Counted from the stretch's first letter, positions 1-8,773 are shown. The stretch: DNA of 64,000 nt from UBA3951 sp050952125 (GCA_050952125.1 JBMNKK010000001.1:62001-126000), one strand, 5' to 3'. Made by a program: numbers and translations. The notes: generated by a model from the sequence alone, not told the origin.

Positions 1-710
1 AGGTAGCCCCGTCCCGACGTCATGTCGCGCGAGAACCAGCTCACATAACCCATTGATAGGTGGGCCCCGCCCATTCCGGCCAGAAGGCCGCTTATGGCGA
101 GAGCCGCGAACTGAACCTTGTGGACGGATATGCCGACAGAATCGGCAGCGTCGGGACTCTCCCCTACCGCCCGCAGGCGGAGTCCGAACGATGTCTTGTA
201 AAGGACGAAGTACACGACGCCTACCGCCAACAGTGACAAATACGTTAGGGCGTTCTGTTTTCCAAGGACAGCGCCTATTAGCGGGATGTCTTTCAGGAGC
301 GGTATCTGCCACTCGGGCACTACCTTGCTGGCAAGAGAGCTCGATACTCCCTTGTCCTTGGCTACGACGTACAGGAGGAAGACGGTGCCTCCCGACGCCA
401 GAAGGTTCATAGCTATACCGGCCAATATGATGCTGGTACGGAGTTTCAGGTGGAAGTACCCCAGGGTGAGCCCCATCAGCGCCGCGGCAAGCATCCCGGC
501 CAAGAGCCCTATCCAGGCAGAACCCGTAAACGTGGAGACGACGACGCCGGTGAAAGCCGACACCAACATCATGCCTTCAAGGGCGATGTTGGTTACTCCG
601 GCAAGGTCCGAAACGACGGCGCCGAGCGCAGCGAATAGAATGGGAGTGGTGACCCTCAGTATTGATGCCGCGAACGTAGCCGAGAAAACCGACTTAAGCA
701 GCACTTGCAC
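1..710 (-). CDS. ABC transporter permease, nucleoside type (second permease, 3' end outside window)
   Basis: Inner-membrane permease of the LivM/RbsC-like superfamily, the second of two permeases of a BMP-type nucleoside ABC importer. The start is GTG at 710, with AAAGGAGG nine bases upstream; it overlaps the end of the previous permease by 17 bases, implying translational coupling. About 236 residues are visible. The sequence is a series of hydrophobic segments with the family-typical stretch DLAGVTNIALEGMML near residue 30 and a later GLRLRAVGESPDSADSVGI loop, which in this family contacts the ATPase. The C-terminal part lies beyond base 1. The substrate (nucleosides) is inferred from the ribokinase and nucleoside hydrolase in the same operon. 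Confidence 0.88.
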   Translation of the reverse strand, partial: MQVLLKSVFSATFAASILRVTTPILFAALGAVVSDLAGVTNIALEGMMLVSAFTGVVVSTFTGSAWIGLLAGMLAAALMGLTLGYFHLKLRTSIILAGIAMNLLASGGTVFLLYVVAKDKGVSSSLASKVVPEWQIPLLKDIPLIGAVLGKQNALTYLSLLAVGVVYFVLYKTSFGLRLRAVGESPDAADSVGISVHKVQFAALAISGLLAGMGGAHLSMGYVSWFSRDMTSGRGY

Positions 711-1752
711 GGCGCTTCGCCTCCTTTACGACCATCCGGTGCCTGTAACCTGAGAGGAAAGCCTCCGCTGTCACGAGCAGTATGATGACCGCCTGAATGA
801 GCGACACCATCTCAGAGGTGACGTCGGAGTACATCGCCATCACGTCTGCTCCGGTCCTAAGATACGCCAGGAACAACGCCCCAAAAGGGACCAGAAGAGG
901 GTTGTTTCTCGACAATATGGCGATTATGACCCCGTCAAATCCGTAGCCGGGGCTGGCCAGCCACTGAAAACGGCGGAACACCCCGAGAATCTCAACCGCT
1001 CCGCCCAGACCTGCGATGGCTCCCGACAGTACCTGAGCTAGCAGCACAACACCTGCTATGGAGATGCCGGAATACCCCGCGAACTTGGAGTTGAGACCTA
1101 CCATCCTGGCCTCGTAACCTTTGTGAGAGCGGTACAGGAAGTAATAGCAGAAGGTTATTGTGAGCCCCAACACCAAGAGGCCGACATTCAGCCTGGTCGG
1201 CGGCAGAAACTGCGGAAGCGTTGACGACGGGTGTATCTCCCTTGAGACGAGAGCACCCACCGAAGGATCCTTCAAGTGGTAGATTAGGAAGTACATGCCC
1301 AGACGGAACAGGACGTAGTTCAACATGATGGACGCGACGAGCTCTGATGCGCCCCACCTGGACTTCAAAAAACCTGGGATGAGGCCGCCAAGCGCGCCTG
1401 CCGCCGCTCCGCACAACAAAGCGACCACCGTGTGAATGCCCGGAGGAAGCTTCAGATAGATGCCCGCCGCCGTCGCCGCGATGGCGCCGATGAAGAACTG
1501 GCCGTCGGCTCCTATGTTGAACTGGCCCGCAGAAAACACTAGAGAAACTGCGAGGCCGGTGAACGTCAGCGGTACCGCGGCCTCAAAGAAAGCTCCCAAC
1601 CTTCTTGCCGACGTGAAGGGCCCTGTCAGAAAATACGAGAACGCCTCAAGCGGGTTCTTGGAAACCAGAGCCGTAACGCCGAGGCCGATGATTAGCGCGA
1701 TGCACACCGCCGCGATCGTCCTCTGAGCCTGGAAACGGGCTTCATCCTTCAC
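694..1752 (-). CDS. ABC transporter permease, nucleoside type (first permease)
   Basis: A 352-residue polytopic permease that pairs with the downstream permease and the twin-ABC ATPase. It starts at GTG 1752 and shares four bases (GTGA) with the stop of the ATPase gene, a classic coupled junction. Hydrophobic helices run from residue 12 onward. Motifs such as SAGQFNIGADGQFFIGA (near residue 70) and SHKGYEARMVGLN (cytoplasmic loop, near residue 210) are typical of YufP/NupP-like guanosine or nucleoside permeases. Nothing is truncated. Whether it prefers purine or pyrimidine nucleosides cannot be read from the sequence. Confidence 0.9.
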   Translation of the reverse strand: MKDEARFQAQRTIAAVCIALIIGLGVTALVSKNPLEAFSYFLTGPFTSARRLGAFFEAAVPLTFTGLAVSLVFSAGQFNIGADGQFFIGAIAATAAGIYLKLPPGIHTVVALLCGAAAGALGGLIPGFLKSRWGASELVASIMLNYVLFRLGMYFLIYHLKDPSVGALVSREIHPSSTLPQFLPPTRLNVGLLVLGLTITFCYYFLYRSHKGYEARMVGLNSKFAGYSGISIAGVVLLAQVLSGAIAGLGGAVEILGVFRRFQWLASPGYGFDGVIIAILSRNNPLLVPFGALFLAYLRTGADVMAMYSDVTSEMVSLIQAVIILLVTAEAFLSGYRHRMVVKEAKRRASAA

Positions 1753-3332
1753 CTGCCGTCACCTCCCCAAAGGGCCAGGATCTCATCTGGGTCTTGCCTC
1801 TTCAGCCCCAGCATGTAGAGACCCAATTCCTCTTCATCTACCTCAGCGGCATCCGGAAAGAACGCCACTATCTGGCCTTCATACATGACACACAACCTGT
1901 TGGAGAGACCTGTTACCTCTGCAAGGTCTGCCGACACGAGAAGAACCGACGCTCCGGCTTCGGTAGCCTCCACGAGATATCTGTGAATGGACTCAGTGGC
2001 GCCCACGTCAATCCCCCTGGTGGGCTGATCCGCGATTATGAGGGTTGGGGATGTGGAGAACTCGCGGCCTACAACGACTTTCTGGATATTGCCTCCCGAT
2101 AAGGTGCTCACGGGCTGAGCGGCCGAGGTGGTGCGAATGTCAAACCTGTCTATCGCTCGCGCCGCTATCTCTGCTATGGCTTTCCGGTTCATAAGCAGGC
2201 CTGTTTTCACCGGCGGCTTGTCATACCGGGTCGATATGAGGTTTTCCGCAATGGACGCTCTCGAGGCCACCCCCAGAGTCATCCTGTCTTGAGGGATGTG
2301 GGACACACCCGTATCCCTGACCTCTCTCGGGGTCTTGTTGGTCACATCCACGCCGTTGATGAGAACCGTCCCGGAATCGCACGGCGCGAGCCCTGTAAGG
2401 CATTCGACGAGTTCCACCTGGCCGTTTCCCTCGACCCCTGCAACCCCGACTATCTCGCCGGGCCTCACGCGGAGGCTTACCGCGGAGAGGACCTCTTTGC
2501 CCTCCCGGTTCCTCCTGCGAAGGTCTCTGACGACAAGCCCGCTGCTTCCTTCGCATGCCGCGTCCTTGACCTTTGGGCGGACCAGTTTCAGTTCAACATC
2601 CCGGCCCACCATCATTCTGGATATCTCCTCCGCGGTTACCTCGTCGGTCCTCCGGGTGCCTACCACTCTGCCGCCTCTCATCACCGTGACGCGGTCGGAA
2701 AGCTCCTGGACCTCTCTTAGCTTGTGGGAGATGAAGATTATCGTCTTCCCCATCGCCTTGAGAGCCTTCAGCGCTACGAACAGCTCTTTTGTCTCCTGGG
2801 GAGTCAGAACGGCAGTAGGCTCGTCCAATACAAGGATTTCCGAGCCCCGGATGAGAGCCTTCAGGATCTCAACCTTCTGCTTCATCCCTACCGCGATATC
2901 TCCGACACGAGCCTTGACGTCGACTTCCAGTCCGTACTTGGCCCCAAGTTCCGTGGCAATAGCCTCCGCCCTGGCCCGGTCAAACCTTAAGCCGCGGTTG
3001 GGCTCATTTCCCAGGACAATGTTCTCGGCGACGGTGAGCGACGGCGCCAACATGAAGTGCTGGTGAACCATGCCGATACCCGCTGCGATGGCGTCCTTAG
3101 GCGAAGATATCCTGACCTTCATGCCTCTCACGACTATCTCGCCTTCGTCGGGTCTCTCTAGGCCGAAAAGCACCTTCATGAGAGTGGTCTTCCCGGCTCC
3201 GTTCTCGCCCACTAAGGCGTGGATTTCCCCGGGTGCAACCTCAAAGTCAACGTTCGAGTTGGCCAGCACTCCGTTGGGATACACTTTGGTGATTCCCCTC
3301 ATCGCGAGGATGGGTTCATTTGCCGTGCTCAA
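1749..3332 (-). CDS. Twin-domain ABC ATPase of nucleoside importer
   Basis: ATP-binding subunit with two ABC cassettes in one chain, as in RbsA/NupO-type importers. The first cassette has Walker A GENGAGKTT, signature VGMKQKVEIL, Walker B ILVLDEPTAV and switch ISHKL. The second has a degenerate Walker A (GVEGNGQVEL), signature LSGGNIQKVVVG and Walker B LIIADQPTRGID. One weak Walker A is normal for the family. The chosen start is TTG 3332, eight bases after GGGGGG; the open frame extends to another TTG at 3362 without a good ribosome site. About 527 residues. It lies between the BMP binding protein and the permeases, separated from the former by a GC-rich hairpin. Confidence 0.9.
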   Translation of the reverse strand: MSTANEPILAMRGITKVYPNGVLANSNVDFEVAPGEIHALVGENGAGKTTLMKVLFGLERPDEGEIVVRGMKVRISSPKDAIAAGIGMVHQHFMLAPSLTVAENIVLGNEPNRGLRFDRARAEAIATELGAKYGLEVDVKARVGDIAVGMKQKVEILKALIRGSEILVLDEPTAVLTPQETKELFVALKALKAMGKTIIFISHKLREVQELSDRVTVMRGGRVVGTRRTDEVTAEEISRMMVGRDVELKLVRPKVKDAACEGSSGLVVRDLRRRNREGKEVLSAVSLRVRPGEIVGVAGVEGNGQVELVECLTGLAPCDSGTVLINGVDVTNKTPREVRDTGVSHIPQDRMTLGVASRASIAENLISTRYDKPPVKTGLLMNRKAIAEIAARAIDRFDIRTTSAAQPVSTLSGGNIQKVVVGREFSTSPTLIIADQPTRGIDVGATESIHRYLVEATEAGASVLLVSADLAEVTGLSNRLCVMYEGQIVAFFPDAAEVDEEELGLYMLGLKRQDPDEILALWGGDGR

Positions 3333-3379
3333 GACTGCATCCCCCCAACAACGCGGTGTCAAACCTCGAAGAGGATTTA

Positions 3380-3411
3380 GGGGCGGGCAGGTTGTCTCTC
3401 CCGCCCGCCCC
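3380..3411 (-). terminator. Intercistronic GC hairpin between binding protein and ATPase genes
   Basis: Perfect 9-bp arms GGGGCGGGC (3380-3388) and GCCCGCCCC (3403-3411) enclose a 14-base loop. On the minus strand no run of T follows, so it is more likely a processing or partial-termination and mRNA-stabilising hairpin than a full terminator. Such hairpins after the binding-protein gene commonly let it be made in excess over the ATPase and permeases (inference). Confidence 0.55.
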
Positions 3412-3424
3412 CTTGGCGGTAGCC

Positions 3425-4555
3425 TTACGGCTTAACCGAGTTCTTCATCTCCTCAAACACTGCCTTGTCCATTCCGAAAGCCGTCGACACTTTGATCTCG
3501 CCGCTCATGAGCTTCGCTTTCAGCTCAACTATCTTGTCTTTAATCTCCTGAGGTACGTTGGCGGCGTAGAATTCGTTCTCGGATAGGCCAACAGCATCCG
3601 CTTCCATGCCGAGGTTCTCGGCAGACCCGAACGGGCAGGTCCCCTCCAGGAACATCTCCACGGCCCTGAACAGGGAGTTGTCAATCCTCTTCAGCATCGA
3701 GGTGAGAGTCAGATTGGCCTTCTCGGGGTCAGTATCCTTGAACAGCATTGCCTGGTCGGAGTCAACTCCGATAGCGTATCTGTCCTTCTCTTTGGCCGCG
3801 TCGAGCTGGCCGAGTCCGCTTCCGCCGGCGACGTTGAAGCCGATGTCAGCTCCCATGTCGTACTGTGCGAGAGACATCTCTTTGCCCTTCGCGGGGTCGG
3901 TGAAGCTGTTGACGTAGGAAATCGCGACCTTAATGTCGGGCACGACAGCCTTGGCACCCTCAATGTAGCCTACCAGGAAGTCGTTGATGACGTCCTGATC
4001 TTGGCCGCCCAGGAATCCGATTATCTTCTCGGGATTCGCTTTCGGCATATCCGAGGTGGTGACGAGCGCAGCAAGTGCTCCCGCCAGGTATGAACCTTCA
4101 TTCTGCTTGTAGGTTATCGAGTAGACGTTCTCGTAAGGCGCCTTTGTGTAGTCGAGGGTAGTGTCGAAGATCACGTACTTCTTGTCCGGGAACTGGGGAG
4201 CAACCTTGGCGATATTGTCAACCATCTGCCAGGTGCCCGCGATGATGAGGTCCCAATCCTGTCCCGAGACATCTGCCAGCGTGGGTTCCCACTTGGCAGG
4301 GTCTACGCCCATCTCAAGCGTCTTCACTTCGCAACCGAGCTCGTCCCTGATCCTCTCCATGCCCACCTGGGCCGAGTCAAAGAACGACTTGTCACCGAGA
4401 GTACCGCTGACAAGCAAGATGACCTTCTTGCCGGCTCCGGGAAGGTCAGAACCGCCGCCGGTAGGCGGCGTCTCGGGCTCCGCCTCGGGAGCGCAGCCCA
4501 TCAAGGCGATAGCAGCCATGACAATCAACATCGCGATACTGACAAACCTTTTCAT
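3425..4555 (-). CDS. BMP-family nucleoside-binding lipoprotein
   Basis: Extracytoplasmic substrate-binding protein of the importer, 376 residues. The N-terminus has Lys-Arg, a hydrophobic core and the lipobox LMGC with the modified cysteine at residue 21, followed by a Pro/Gly/Glu-rich linker (about 22-40). The mature part has the Bmp (PnrA/Med-like) pattern: VILLVSGTLGDKSFFDSA near residue 45, a conserved DVINDFLVGYIEGA stretch and GADIGFNVAGGSGLGQLDAA near residue 235, where family members bind a purine nucleoside. ATG start with GGAGGTG five bases upstream. It is the first transport gene after the nucleoside hydrolase. Confidence 0.92.
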   Translation of the reverse strand: MKRFVSIAMLIVMAAIALMGCAPEAEPETPPTGGGSDLPGAGKKVILLVSGTLGDKSFFDSAQVGMERIRDELGCEVKTLEMGVDPAKWEPTLADVSGQDWDLIIAGTWQMVDNIAKVAPQFPDKKYVIFDTTLDYTKAPYENVYSITYKQNEGSYLAGALAALVTTSDMPKANPEKIIGFLGGQDQDVINDFLVGYIEGAKAVVPDIKVAISYVNSFTDPAKGKEMSLAQYDMGADIGFNVAGGSGLGQLDAAKEKDRYAIGVDSDQAMLFKDTDPEKANLTLTSMLKRIDNSLFRAVEMFLEGTCPFGSAENLGMEADAVGLSENEFYAANVPQEIKDKIVELKAKLMSGEIKVSTAFGMDKAVFEEMKNSVKP

Positions 4556-4616
4556 TCTTGCACCTCCGATGAATCTTGGATCTTGGATCTTGTGAATCCT
4601 GACTCGTGAAGACTCT

Positions 4617-5543
4617 CTACCGCACCTTCAGAGCCCCCAGGAAGATCGAGGCCACCTTCTCCCGATCGACCTCGAGGCACACCGTTGCGTTTGCGGGCTT
4701 ACCGTCTGCCATCCTCTCGTCGATGACGGTGAGCCCGCGGCAGTACTTGCCTCCCGTTTCGACTTGCACTCTGGCGACCTGGGCTTTCGTCATAATCTCC
4801 CGGTCGATCGCCACGCACGCCGCCAACAAGTCGCACAGCAAAAGCCCTTCCTGCCCCAGCGCCTGTTTGATCCGGTTCGCGGTAAGCTCAGATGCTCTCG
4901 CAAAGGCCTGTCCGACTTTAGTCCGTGAAGTCCTGACCTTTTCCACTACGTGAGGCCCCAACACGGTCTCAACGCAGGTCTCCCACGGAACCATGGTCAC
5001 CGGGATTCCTGAAGAAAACACGGCCTCGGCAGCCTCAGGATCTGCAAACACGTTGAACTCGGCCACAGCGCTGGTATTGCCCCGCGCCCTGGAGGTACCT
5101 CCCATCATCACAATCTCTTTCACCGATGTAGCCAAGCTCCGGTCCTTCGCCAGGGCTAGAGCCACATTCGTGAGAGGACCTAATGTGAGAAGGGAAACAT
5201 CACCACTGTGCTTAGCGGCGAAGTCGACGATGAAATCCACTGCATGAACGCTCTCTTCCGTCCTATCAGGGTCTCGAACCCCTATGTCGCCGAAGCCGTC
5301 CTTACCGTGGAATTCCGATGCGGTCATCGGCGGCTCCACAAGGGCTTGAGCGGCACCTCTGAATACCGGGATGTCGCGCTCCATAAGCTCCATGAGGATC
5401 AGTGCGTTGCGCGTTGTGTAGTGGAGCGGCACGTTCCCGCCCACGGTAGTCACGCCCGCGATATCCAGCGCGCCGCTTTCCACGGCGGCGATTAGCGCCG
5501 CGGCATCGTCAATTCCTGGATCGGTGTCGATAATCCATTTCAT
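4617..5543 (-). CDS. Inosine/uridine-preferring nucleoside hydrolase
   Basis: Cleaves the N-glycosidic bond of ribonucleosides to free base and ribose. The N-terminal metal-binding signature DTDPGIDDAAAL starts at residue 6. Further family landmarks are MMGGTS and AEFNVFADPEAA in the middle and LCDLLAACVAID near residue 243. The open frame runs to TTG 5567, but ATG 5543 has GGAGGAGA seven bases upstream and begins exactly at the family N-terminus, giving 308 residues. It sits between ribokinase and the binding protein, so imported nucleosides would be split and the ribose phosphorylated by the neighbour. Base preference cannot be read from sequence. Confidence 0.93.
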   Translation of the reverse strand: MKWIIDTDPGIDDAAALIAAVESGALDIAGVTTVGGNVPLHYTTRNALILMELMERDIPVFRGAAQALVEPPMTASEFHGKDGFGDIGVRDPDRTEESVHAVDFIVDFAAKHSGDVSLLTLGPLTNVALALAKDRSLATSVKEIVMMGGTSRARGNTSAVAEFNVFADPEAAEAVFSSGIPVTMVPWETCVETVLGPHVVEKVRTSRTKVGQAFARASELTANRIKQALGQEGLLLCDLLAACVAIDREIMTKAQVARVQVETGGKYCRGLTVIDERMADGKPANATVCLEVDREKVASIFLGALKVR

Positions 5544-5612
5544 CTCTGGCTCTCCTCCGGCATTCAACGTCGCAGTACCCGGCTGCTCCCGGAAACCACC
5601 TCCTCGTACGAA

Positions 5613-6533
5613 TCACGATGGCTGAAGGAATCTGTCTATGTCGACACGCCACGGCATTGAAGTCTGAGCGCCGGCCTTGGTCACCGCCAACGCCCCTGCA
5701 GCGTTGGCAAACCTACAGGCCTCTCCGATGGACTTCCCTTCGCTTATGGCAACGGCAAAGGCACCGGAAAACGCGTCGCCCGCCGCCGTGGTGTCAACCG
5801 CTTCAACAGAATGACCCGGGATATGTTCCACCGAAGTATCGGTGGCGTAAACCACTCCGCGCCCTCCCAGCTTCACAACCGCGTTCCTCACGCCCCGTGA
5901 AATAAGGTCTGACGCGGCGAGTCTCGCCGTCTTTATGTCCGTTATGGATCGCCCGGTAAGCACCGCTGCTTCGTGTTCGTTGGGCGTTATATAGTCAACC
6001 GCCGTAATGAGTTCATCAGGGATCTCTGCGGCCGGGGCGGGATCAAGGAGCACCGCCACGCCTCGTTCTCTTGCCTTTTGGGCGGCGTATGCGACGGACT
6101 CAAGGGGGACCTCAAGCTGCAGGAGCATTACCCCGCATGAATCCAGCACGGCGAGAAAGCCGTCAACATCCTCGCAGCTCGACAAAGCATTAGCGCCCGC
6201 GACAACGATGATCGAGTTCTCGCCATTTCCGTCTATCGTGATGAAGGCGCTGCCCGTGGCGATCCCCGGACTCACCTTTACCAGGTCTCCTCTAACTCCG
6301 GCCTCAAGAAGGCTCTTGGTCAAGATGCCGGCGAATACGTCGTCTCCGATCCGCCCTGCCATCGTCACCTTGCCGCCGGCCTTGCTGGCCGCAACAGCCT
6401 GGTTCGCTCCTTTTCCTCCGGGGAACAGGTCAAAACTCACGCCGTGCACCGTCTCGCCGGGGCGCGGCCTCACGCCTGTCCTCACAACAAAGTCCACGTT
6501 AAGGCTGCCGAATACGAGTATGTCTCTTCTCAC
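5613..6533 (-). CDS. rbsK: Ribokinase
   Basis: PfkB-family sugar kinase of 306 residues that converts ribose to ribose-5-phosphate, feeding the pentose phosphate pathway. The substrate motif GGKGANQAVAA lies near residue 38, the anion-hole and catalytic-base motif DTTAAGDAFSGA near residue 243, and TPNEHEAAVLTG in the middle. GTG start at 6533, nine bases from the stop of the LacI gene, with GGGAGG 12 bases upstream. Together with nucleoside hydrolase it makes a complete uptake-cleavage-phosphorylation route in one operon. No ribose pyranase or separate ribose transporter is visible, so ribose probably comes from nucleosides. Confidence 0.92.
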   Translation of the reverse strand: MRRDILVFGSLNVDFVVRTGVRPRPGETVHGVSFDLFPGGKGANQAVAASKAGGKVTMAGRIGDDVFAGILTKSLLEAGVRGDLVKVSPGIATGSAFITIDGNGENSIIVVAGANALSSCEDVDGFLAVLDSCGVMLLQLEVPLESVAYAAQKARERGVAVLLDPAPAAEIPDELITAVDYITPNEHEAAVLTGRSITDIKTARLAASDLISRGVRNAVVKLGGRGVVYATDTSVEHIPGHSVEAVDTTAAGDAFSGAFAVAISEGKSIGEACRFANAAGALAVTKAGAQTSMPWRVDIDRFLQPS

Positions 6534-6542
6534 GATCGCGGC

Positions 6543-7550
6543 CTACCTCCCACCCGTCGAGTCTCGAACTACCAGCGTTGGATCAAGCACATGCACCTTA
6601 CGCGGGTGCCCCGGTCCGCTATTTAGACGCTCAAGCAGCACCTCGGCCGCCACTGCTCCCATCCTGTACGCGGGCTGGGCGACGGTGGTGAGAGAGGGCC
6701 TTATCATGGAAGCTATCTGAATGTCATCATATCCGGCTACCGCCATCTGCGCAGGTATCAGGACGCCGGCATCCAAAAAGCACCTCATCACTCCTAAGGC
6801 CATGAGGTCGTTGGCGGCGAACACGGCGGTAACCCCCTGCGGCGACGCTAGAATGTCCCTGGCTATTGAATAGCCCGTCTCATAGCGGTAGTCGCCGTAA
6901 AAAACCGGGCCTGAATTGTCCATGCCGGCATCGCTCAGAGCCGCGCGAAAACCGGCAAGGCGCTTCTGAGAAGTGCTCAAGTGATCGGGGCCCGAGATGA
7001 AGGCTATCTTCCGGTGTCCGGAATCGATGAGGTGGCGAGTCATCTCGTAGCCGCCCTTGTAGCTGTCGCAGGTGACCATATCGCAGTCCAGCCCCATGAC
7101 TTCCCGGTCAATGGTCGCAATGGGCACGTCGGCAGGCACACGTTGCACCAGCTCACGCGGGTCTCGGCTGCCGGTAACAAACACCAGCCCGTCCACCCTT
7201 TTTTCCAAGAGAGCCTTTACGACCGCCTCTTCTTGCCCCTCGTCATTGTCGGTGTTGCATATGACGAGCAGATAGCCGTTGGACACCAGCACATCGTCGA
7301 TTCCCCTGGCAATGGCGGGGAAAAACGGATTTGAAATGTCGGGGATCACCGCGCCGACAATCTTTGTGGAACCCTTCGAGAGGCTTCGGGCGAAGTGGTT
7401 TGGGGAGTACCCAAGGCGGGCTACTGCGTCCTCCACCTTCTTTCGGGTGGATTCACTCACATAGCCGGTGCCGTTTACGACCCGTGAGACGGTGGCTATG
7501 GAAACTCCAGATTCCCTTGCCACGTCCTTGATAGTCACATTGCTGCTCAT
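6543..7550 (-). CDS. LacI-family regulator of the nucleoside operon
   Basis: 335-residue repressor. The N-terminal helix-turn-helix with hinge helix begins TIKDVARESGVSIATVSRVVNG (residues 5-26). The C-terminal part is a periplasmic-binding-protein-like sensor with the VGAVIPDISNPFFPAIA opening and AVFAANDLMALGVM. Ligand is likely ribose or a nucleoside (inference from the operon). ATG start with GGAGGGG upstream. First gene of the operon, so it is autoregulated if the two operator-like palindromes upstream (7596-7613, 7630-7643) are its sites. Confidence 0.92.
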   Translation of the reverse strand: MSSNVTIKDVARESGVSIATVSRVVNGTGYVSESTRKKVEDAVARLGYSPNHFARSLSKGSTKIVGAVIPDISNPFFPAIARGIDDVLVSNGYLLVICNTDNDEGQEEAVVKALLEKRVDGLVFVTGSRDPRELVQRVPADVPIATIDREVMGLDCDMVTCDSYKGGYEMTRHLIDSGHRKIAFISGPDHLSTSQKRLAGFRAALSDAGMDNSGPVFYGDYRYETGYSIARDILASPQGVTAVFAANDLMALGVMRCFLDAGVLIPAQMAVAGYDDIQIASMIRPSLTTVAQPAYRMGAVAAEVLLERLNSGPGHPRKVHVLDPTLVVRDSTGGR

Positions 7551-7595
7551 CTGGCCCCTCCGGACGAGACCGAATGAAAGCGCCTCGAAGCTCGA

Positions 7596-7613
7596 TGTGA
7601 AAACCTTTACACA
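7596..7613. promoter_or_regulatory. Operator-like imperfect palindrome (proximal)
   Basis: TGTGAAAACCTTTACACA has dyad symmetry with two mismatched positions per arm and lies 46 bases before the LacI-family start. It has the A-rich/T-rich arms typical of this family's sites, but the centre is CC rather than CG, so it is weaker than the distal site. Confidence 0.45.
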
Positions 7614-7629
7614 CTCCTGCCTAGCAGGG

Positions 7630-7643
7630 TGAAAGCGTTTTCA
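7630..7643. promoter_or_regulatory. LacI-family operator (distal)
   Basis: TGAAAGCGTTTTCA is a near-perfect palindrome around a central CG, the hallmark of LacI/PurR-family operators. It overlaps the candidate -10 box of the operon promoter, a position suited to repression. Confidence 0.65.
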
Positions 7644-7667
7644 TAACCTTGTATTCGCCACTTTGAA
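7640..7667 (-). promoter_or_regulatory. Candidate sigma-A promoter of the nucleoside operon
   Basis: On the minus strand TTCAAA (7662-7667) and TATGAA (7640-7645) are 16 bases apart. Each matches the consensus hexamers at four of six positions. The -10 box overlaps the distal operator. Weak by itself; supported mainly by position. Confidence 0.35.
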
Positions 7668-7785
7668 GGAGTTTCCTTCCGCCCCCGGGGAATTTCAGGG
7701 CACATTAGCGGTTGCGCGCACAGTGGCAGTGCTCACCATTGTAGCATAGCGTTATGTAAATAGAAGTCCGAGTGGAGGGGTATAC

Positions 7786-8238
7786 ATGCAAGTCGACGCC
7801 CTTTCATTGTCTCTCGCCCCCTCGGAGGTCTCATCGATACTCATGAACCTCCCTCTTCCCGAAGGGATCCGCCTGAGCGACGTGGTGCTGAAGGACGACG
7901 GGCTGGAAGTCGCGGTCAGGTCCAACTTCCTGCTCGGCATCCCCGTGAGGTTCAAGATTCAGGTCCAGTCGGTCGCCGGAGCAAGGTTGTTTCTTAAAGT
8001 GACTCCACCGGTCAAGCCCAACTGGCTTGTAGTTCGCCCGCTGGTATCTTCTCTCCCCGGAGCTAAGTACGCGGGGCACAGCATAATCGAGGTCGATCTG
8101 GTAGCCATGTCGAACCGGTTCCTTTCGTCAGCGAACGTTAAGAGAGTGATTCTGAACAGAAGCGGCCTTCATATTGATGCGTCCGCGCTGAAGTCGCCCA
8201 TAACGTGGGAGGAGATTAAAGGAAAGCTGAACCGGTAG
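7786..8238 (+). CDS. Hypothetical protein, 150 aa, DUF2993-like flavour
   Basis: Soluble protein without signal peptide or membrane segment. I do not recognise the family with certainty. Alternating strands such as VVLKDDGLEVAVRSNFLLG, FKIQVQSVAGARLFLKV and NRFLSSANVKRVILNRSGLHID suggest a beta-rich lipid-binding-like fold of the LmeA/DUF2993 kind, but this is only a resemblance. ATG start with GGAGGGG six to eight bases upstream. Transcribed away from the nucleoside operon and followed 91 bases later by the YmaF-like gene. Confidence 0.75.
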   Translation: MQVDALSLSLAPSEVSSILMNLPLPEGIRLSDVVLKDDGLEVAVRSNFLLGIPVRFKIQVQSVAGARLFLKVTPPVKPNWLVVRPLVSSLPGAKYAGHSIIEVDLVAMSNRFLSSANVKRVILNRSGLHIDASALKSPITWEEIKGKLNR

Positions 8239-8329
8239 ACTCCCTGCGACAGGTGCCCCTCCTTCGCTCACACATGTCGGGCGGTAGTCATATTATCTTT
8301 ACGAAGCGGTATATGAGGAGGCGCATGGC

Positions 8330-8773
8330 GTGGAAGAGAAGAAGGAGGTCACGGCCCAACAGGCCCAGCACGTCCACGATTACTTTGGCAGAACGTCGAT
8401 TGACAGGGGCCATTTCCATACGTTCACCGGTTCGACAAACATTGAGACGGCGGTGGTTAACGGGCACGTACACAACTACGCCAACGAGACGAGACCCGCG
8501 GAAGGGCACATCCACAGGATGAACGGCGTGTCCAGCGTTCAGATACCCGTCATGATGGGACACGTTCACCGGCTGCAGGGCACCACCACGGTTGACGACA
8601 ACCACAGCCACACCTACGACCTATACACGGGCTACCAGAGAGCTCCCCGAAACGTTAGGCGCGGAAGGTTCTTCGGACCCTTTAGCATGAGGCAAGAAGA
8701 AGGGGCAGAAGCCGAGGAACGGCCCCGCCCCCGCCTTAGGCTGCGCGCTAAGAACCCCCCAACCGGCGAGTGA
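8330..8773 (+). CDS. ymaF: YmaF-like histidine-repeat protein
   Basis: 147-residue soluble protein with six regularly spaced His-x-His units: HVHDY, HFHTF, HVHNY, HIHRM, HVHRL and HSHTY, about 18-20 residues apart and most preceded by Gly. This is the pattern of Bacillus YmaF, whose function is not established; metal binding is the obvious guess. The C-terminus is Arg/Glu/Pro-rich. GTG start with GAGGAGG eight bases upstream. Its last 26 bases overlap the 3' end of the opposite-strand fchA. Confidence 0.78.
   Translation: MEEKKEVTAQQAQHVHDYFGRTSIDRGHFHTFTGSTNIETAVVNGHVHNYANETRPAEGHIHRMNGVSSVQIPVMMGHVHRLQGTTTVDDNHSHTYDLYTGYQRAPRNVRRGRFFGPFSMRQEEGAEAEERPRPRLRLRAKNPPTGE

Noticed and set aside
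2296..3066. A 256-codon plus-strand frame opposite the twin-ABC ATPase.
   Set aside because: Ser/Arg-rich shadow frame; the minus strand carries all ABC motifs.
4564..4600. Short tandem CTTGGAT repeats upstream of the BMP lipoprotein.
   Set aside because: Only about two and a half copies of a 7-8 base word; too short to claim a functional repeat.
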